Source of the DNA: an uncultured bacterium
GTDB taxonomy: Bacteria > Bacillota_I > Bacilli_A > RFN20 > CAG-826
DNA length: 6,527 bases
NCBI GenBank assembly: GCA_949290725.1
Contig: CASEST010000006.1
Location: 1 to 6,527, forward strand
Direction of reading: 5' to 3'
Positions 5,900-6,527 of the stretch are shown piece by piece. How positions within the stretch are numbered: position 1 is the stretch's first letter; each line of letters begins with the position of its first letter. Below the pieces are notes generated by a model, which did no database searches, was not told the origin of the DNA, and was given only the letters and a program-made list of their open reading frames with translations. The position numbers were made by a program, and so were the translations under genes.

Positions 5900-6314
5900 A
5901 AATTTAATCTTTTTAAAATTGATAACACCTTATAAAACTACTGATATTGAAGATGTTCGCTCACTGATTATTAAAACCGATAGTGGGGAAATTGAACTTC
6001 TTCCTTTTCATTGCGAATATATTGCAAATATTGAAATTTCCATTTTAACTATCACTCATCGCGATAACACTATCAAACATTATGCAGTCGGTGGAGGAGC
6101 TATCCATTTTGTTGAAGAAGAAAATAAAGCTGTTTTATTATTAAATTCAATTATTCCTGTTGAGGAGATTGACCTCATAAAAGCTCAAAAAGCTCAACAA
6201 GACGCATTGAATAAACTCAAAAATGCTACTAGTAATGATGAGCACAAAAAAGCCCAACTTCATCTTCAAACCGCAGTTAATGAGATCTTTGCAAAAAGTA
6301 AATATAAAGATTAA
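5892..6314 (+). CDS. atpC: F1Fo-ATP synthase F1 subunit epsilon
   Basis: Epsilon joins gamma to the c-ring and its two C-terminal helices can brake ATP hydrolysis. The 140-residue product has the N-terminal beta-sandwich (1-88) with GEIELLPFHCEYIANI (32-47, family G-IGVLPGHAPL with Phe for the usual Gly of PGH) and YAVGGGAIHFVEE (64-76), then helix 1 (about 91-110) and helix 2 (about 114-136). The ATP-sensing motif known from Bacillus epsilon, I/L-D-x-x-R-A, reads I-D-L-I-K-A here (93-98), with Lys97 (6180-6182) for Arg. It starts within the end of atpD and has no good Shine-Dalgarno, so it is likely translated by reinitiation. It is the last gene of the operon. Confidence 0.96.
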   Translation: MDKNLIFLKLITPYKTTDIEDVRSLIIKTDSGEIELLPFHCEYIANIEISILTITHRDNTIKHYAVGGGAIHFVEEENKAVLLLNSIIPVEEIDLIKAQKAQQDALNKLKNATSNDEHKKAQLHLQTAVNEIFAKSKYKD

Positions 6315-6321
6315 GAAAATA

Positions 6322-6350
6322 TTGTTTTATCACTACTTTTATAATAGAAT
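6322..6350 (+). promoter_or_regulatory. Plausible sigma-70-type promoter for tRNA-Ala
   Basis: TTGTTT (6322-6327) and TAGAAT (6345-6350) are 17 bases apart, placing a start near 6357, just before the mature tRNA at 6361. The -10 hexamer matches 5 of 6 consensus bases; the -35 matches only the first three. An alternative TATAAT (6340-6345) overlaps it but has no -35 at proper distance. Readthrough from atpC is also possible, since no terminator separates the two. Confidence 0.45.
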
Positions 6351-6355
6351 TATAA
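6339..6355. repeat. AT-only palindrome over the putative -10 region
   Basis: TTATAAT, spacer AGA, ATTATAA is a perfect 7-bp inverted repeat. It covers both candidate -10 hexamers. AT-only arms make a terminator unlikely; it could be an operator-like dyad or chance in AT-rich DNA. Confidence 0.35.
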
Positions 6356-6360
6356 GGCTT

Positions 6361-6436
6361 GGGGCTTTAGCTCAGTTGGGAGAGCGCTTCCATGGCATGG
6401 AAGAGGTCACCAGTTCGATCCTGGCAAGCTCCACCA
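6361..6436 (+). tRNA. tRNA-Ala, anticodon GGC
   Basis: This is a 76-base cloverleaf with encoded CCA. The acceptor stem is GGGGCTT (6361-6367) with AAGCTCC (6426-6432), including the G3-U70 wobble pair that is the alanine identity element. The D stem is GCTC/GAGC (6370-6373/6382-6385), the anticodon stem CTTCC/GGAAG (6387-6391/6399-6403), and the loop ATGGCAT puts GGC at 6394-6396, reading GCC and GCU codons. The T loop TTCGATC (6414-6420) is canonical. The T stem ACCAG/CTGGC has one mismatch, A49-C65 (6409 and 6425). The discriminator is A6433. It reads the same way as the atp operon, 46 bases after atpC. Confidence 0.97.
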
Positions 6437-6450
6437 AATATCTTGAAGAT

Positions 6451-6506
6451 ACCCCCAAAAGTTGCACAAAACATCGAGGCGATGTAATGTGTAATTGGGG
6501 GTTTTT
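6451..6506 (+). terminator. Long stem-loop with T-run after tRNA-Ala
   Basis: Three stacked helices are visible: ACCCCCAA with TTGGGGGT (6451-6458/6495-6502), TTGCACA with TGTGTAA (6462-6468/6488-6494, one G-U), and ACATCG with CGATGT (6471-6476/6480-6485) closed by AGG. That makes 21 pairs, interrupted by a 3-base bulge (AAG) and a symmetric AA/AA internal loop. The outer G-rich arm runs straight into TTTTT (6502-6506), the form of a rho-independent terminator for the tRNA and for any atp readthrough. The stem is about twice as long as a usual terminator, so a regulatory RNA role is an alternative. Confidence 0.75.
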
Positions 6507-6527
6507 ATGTTAATAAATAATCAAGTA

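Noticed and set aside
5692..5928. - strand open frame across the atpD/atpC junction
   Set aside because: No ribosome site or family match, and fully covered by two certain genes.
6340..6345. TATAAT as the -10 of the tRNA promoter
   Set aside because: A perfect hexamer, but the only TTG-type -35 lies 12 bases away; TAGAAT at 17 bases is the better partner.
6223..6513. A 96-residue + strand open frame
   Set aside because: It begins inside atpC in another frame and runs through the tRNA-Ala and the terminator stem; no family pattern or ribosome site supports it.
6507..6527. Start of a downstream coding gene at ATG 6507
   Set aside because: Only seven codons are visible, there is no normal ribosome site, and a terminator ends just before it; kept only as a question in the hairpin finding.

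Overview
This window holds most of one F1Fo-ATP synthase operon on the + strand, followed by a tRNA-Ala gene and a strong terminator-like hairpin. The order is atpB (5'-truncated by the window edge), atpE, atpF, atpH, atpA, atpG, atpD, atpC, the canonical bacterial order. All coding sequence runs in one direction with little or no spacing (8-base overlaps at atpH/atpA and atpD/atpC), so it is almost certainly one transcription unit. No convincing gene lies on the - strand.

The DNA is strongly AT-rich (about one third G+C by eye). Tryptophan is written TGG, there is no in-frame TGA, and seven of the eight stops are TAA (atpF uses TAG), so the standard code fits. Subunit b carries a lipoprotein signal peptide, a trait known from Mycoplasma pneumoniae. 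With standard-code reading and strong AAAGGAGG-type ribosome sites, this points to a low-GC Firmicutes/Mollicutes-related lineage outside the UGA=Trp mycoplasmas (for example Acholeplasma-like, RF39-like or Erysipelotrichia-like). That placement is inference.

Layout: 2-550 Fo subunit a (C-terminal 182 residues); 602-814 Fo subunit c; 831-1427 Fo subunit b; 1435-2013 F1 delta; 2006-3562 F1 alpha; 3570-4415 F1 gamma; 4427-5899 F1 beta; 5892-6314 F1 epsilon; 6315-6360 a short spacer with a plausible promoter; 6361-6436 tRNA-Ala(GGC) with encoded CCA; 6451-6506 a long stem-loop with a T-run. The only stretch without a gene at the end (6437-6527) is explained mostly by that stem-loop.

Together the genes encode a complete rotary machine: a and c form the ion path and rotor ring, b and delta the stator, alpha3beta3 the nucleotide-binding head, gamma and epsilon the shaft. 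The catalytic motifs of alpha and beta are intact. The most interesting biology is in Fo. The c subunit has two helix carboxylates (Glu20 and Glu53-Ser54) in the positions that define the two-carboxylate Na+-binding rotor known from Fusobacterium nucleatum, although the usual Thr after Glu-Ser is Ile. Subunit b appears to be lipid-anchored, and subunit a ends in a long Lys-rich tail. I see no wholly new system; the novelty is a variant of a known machine.
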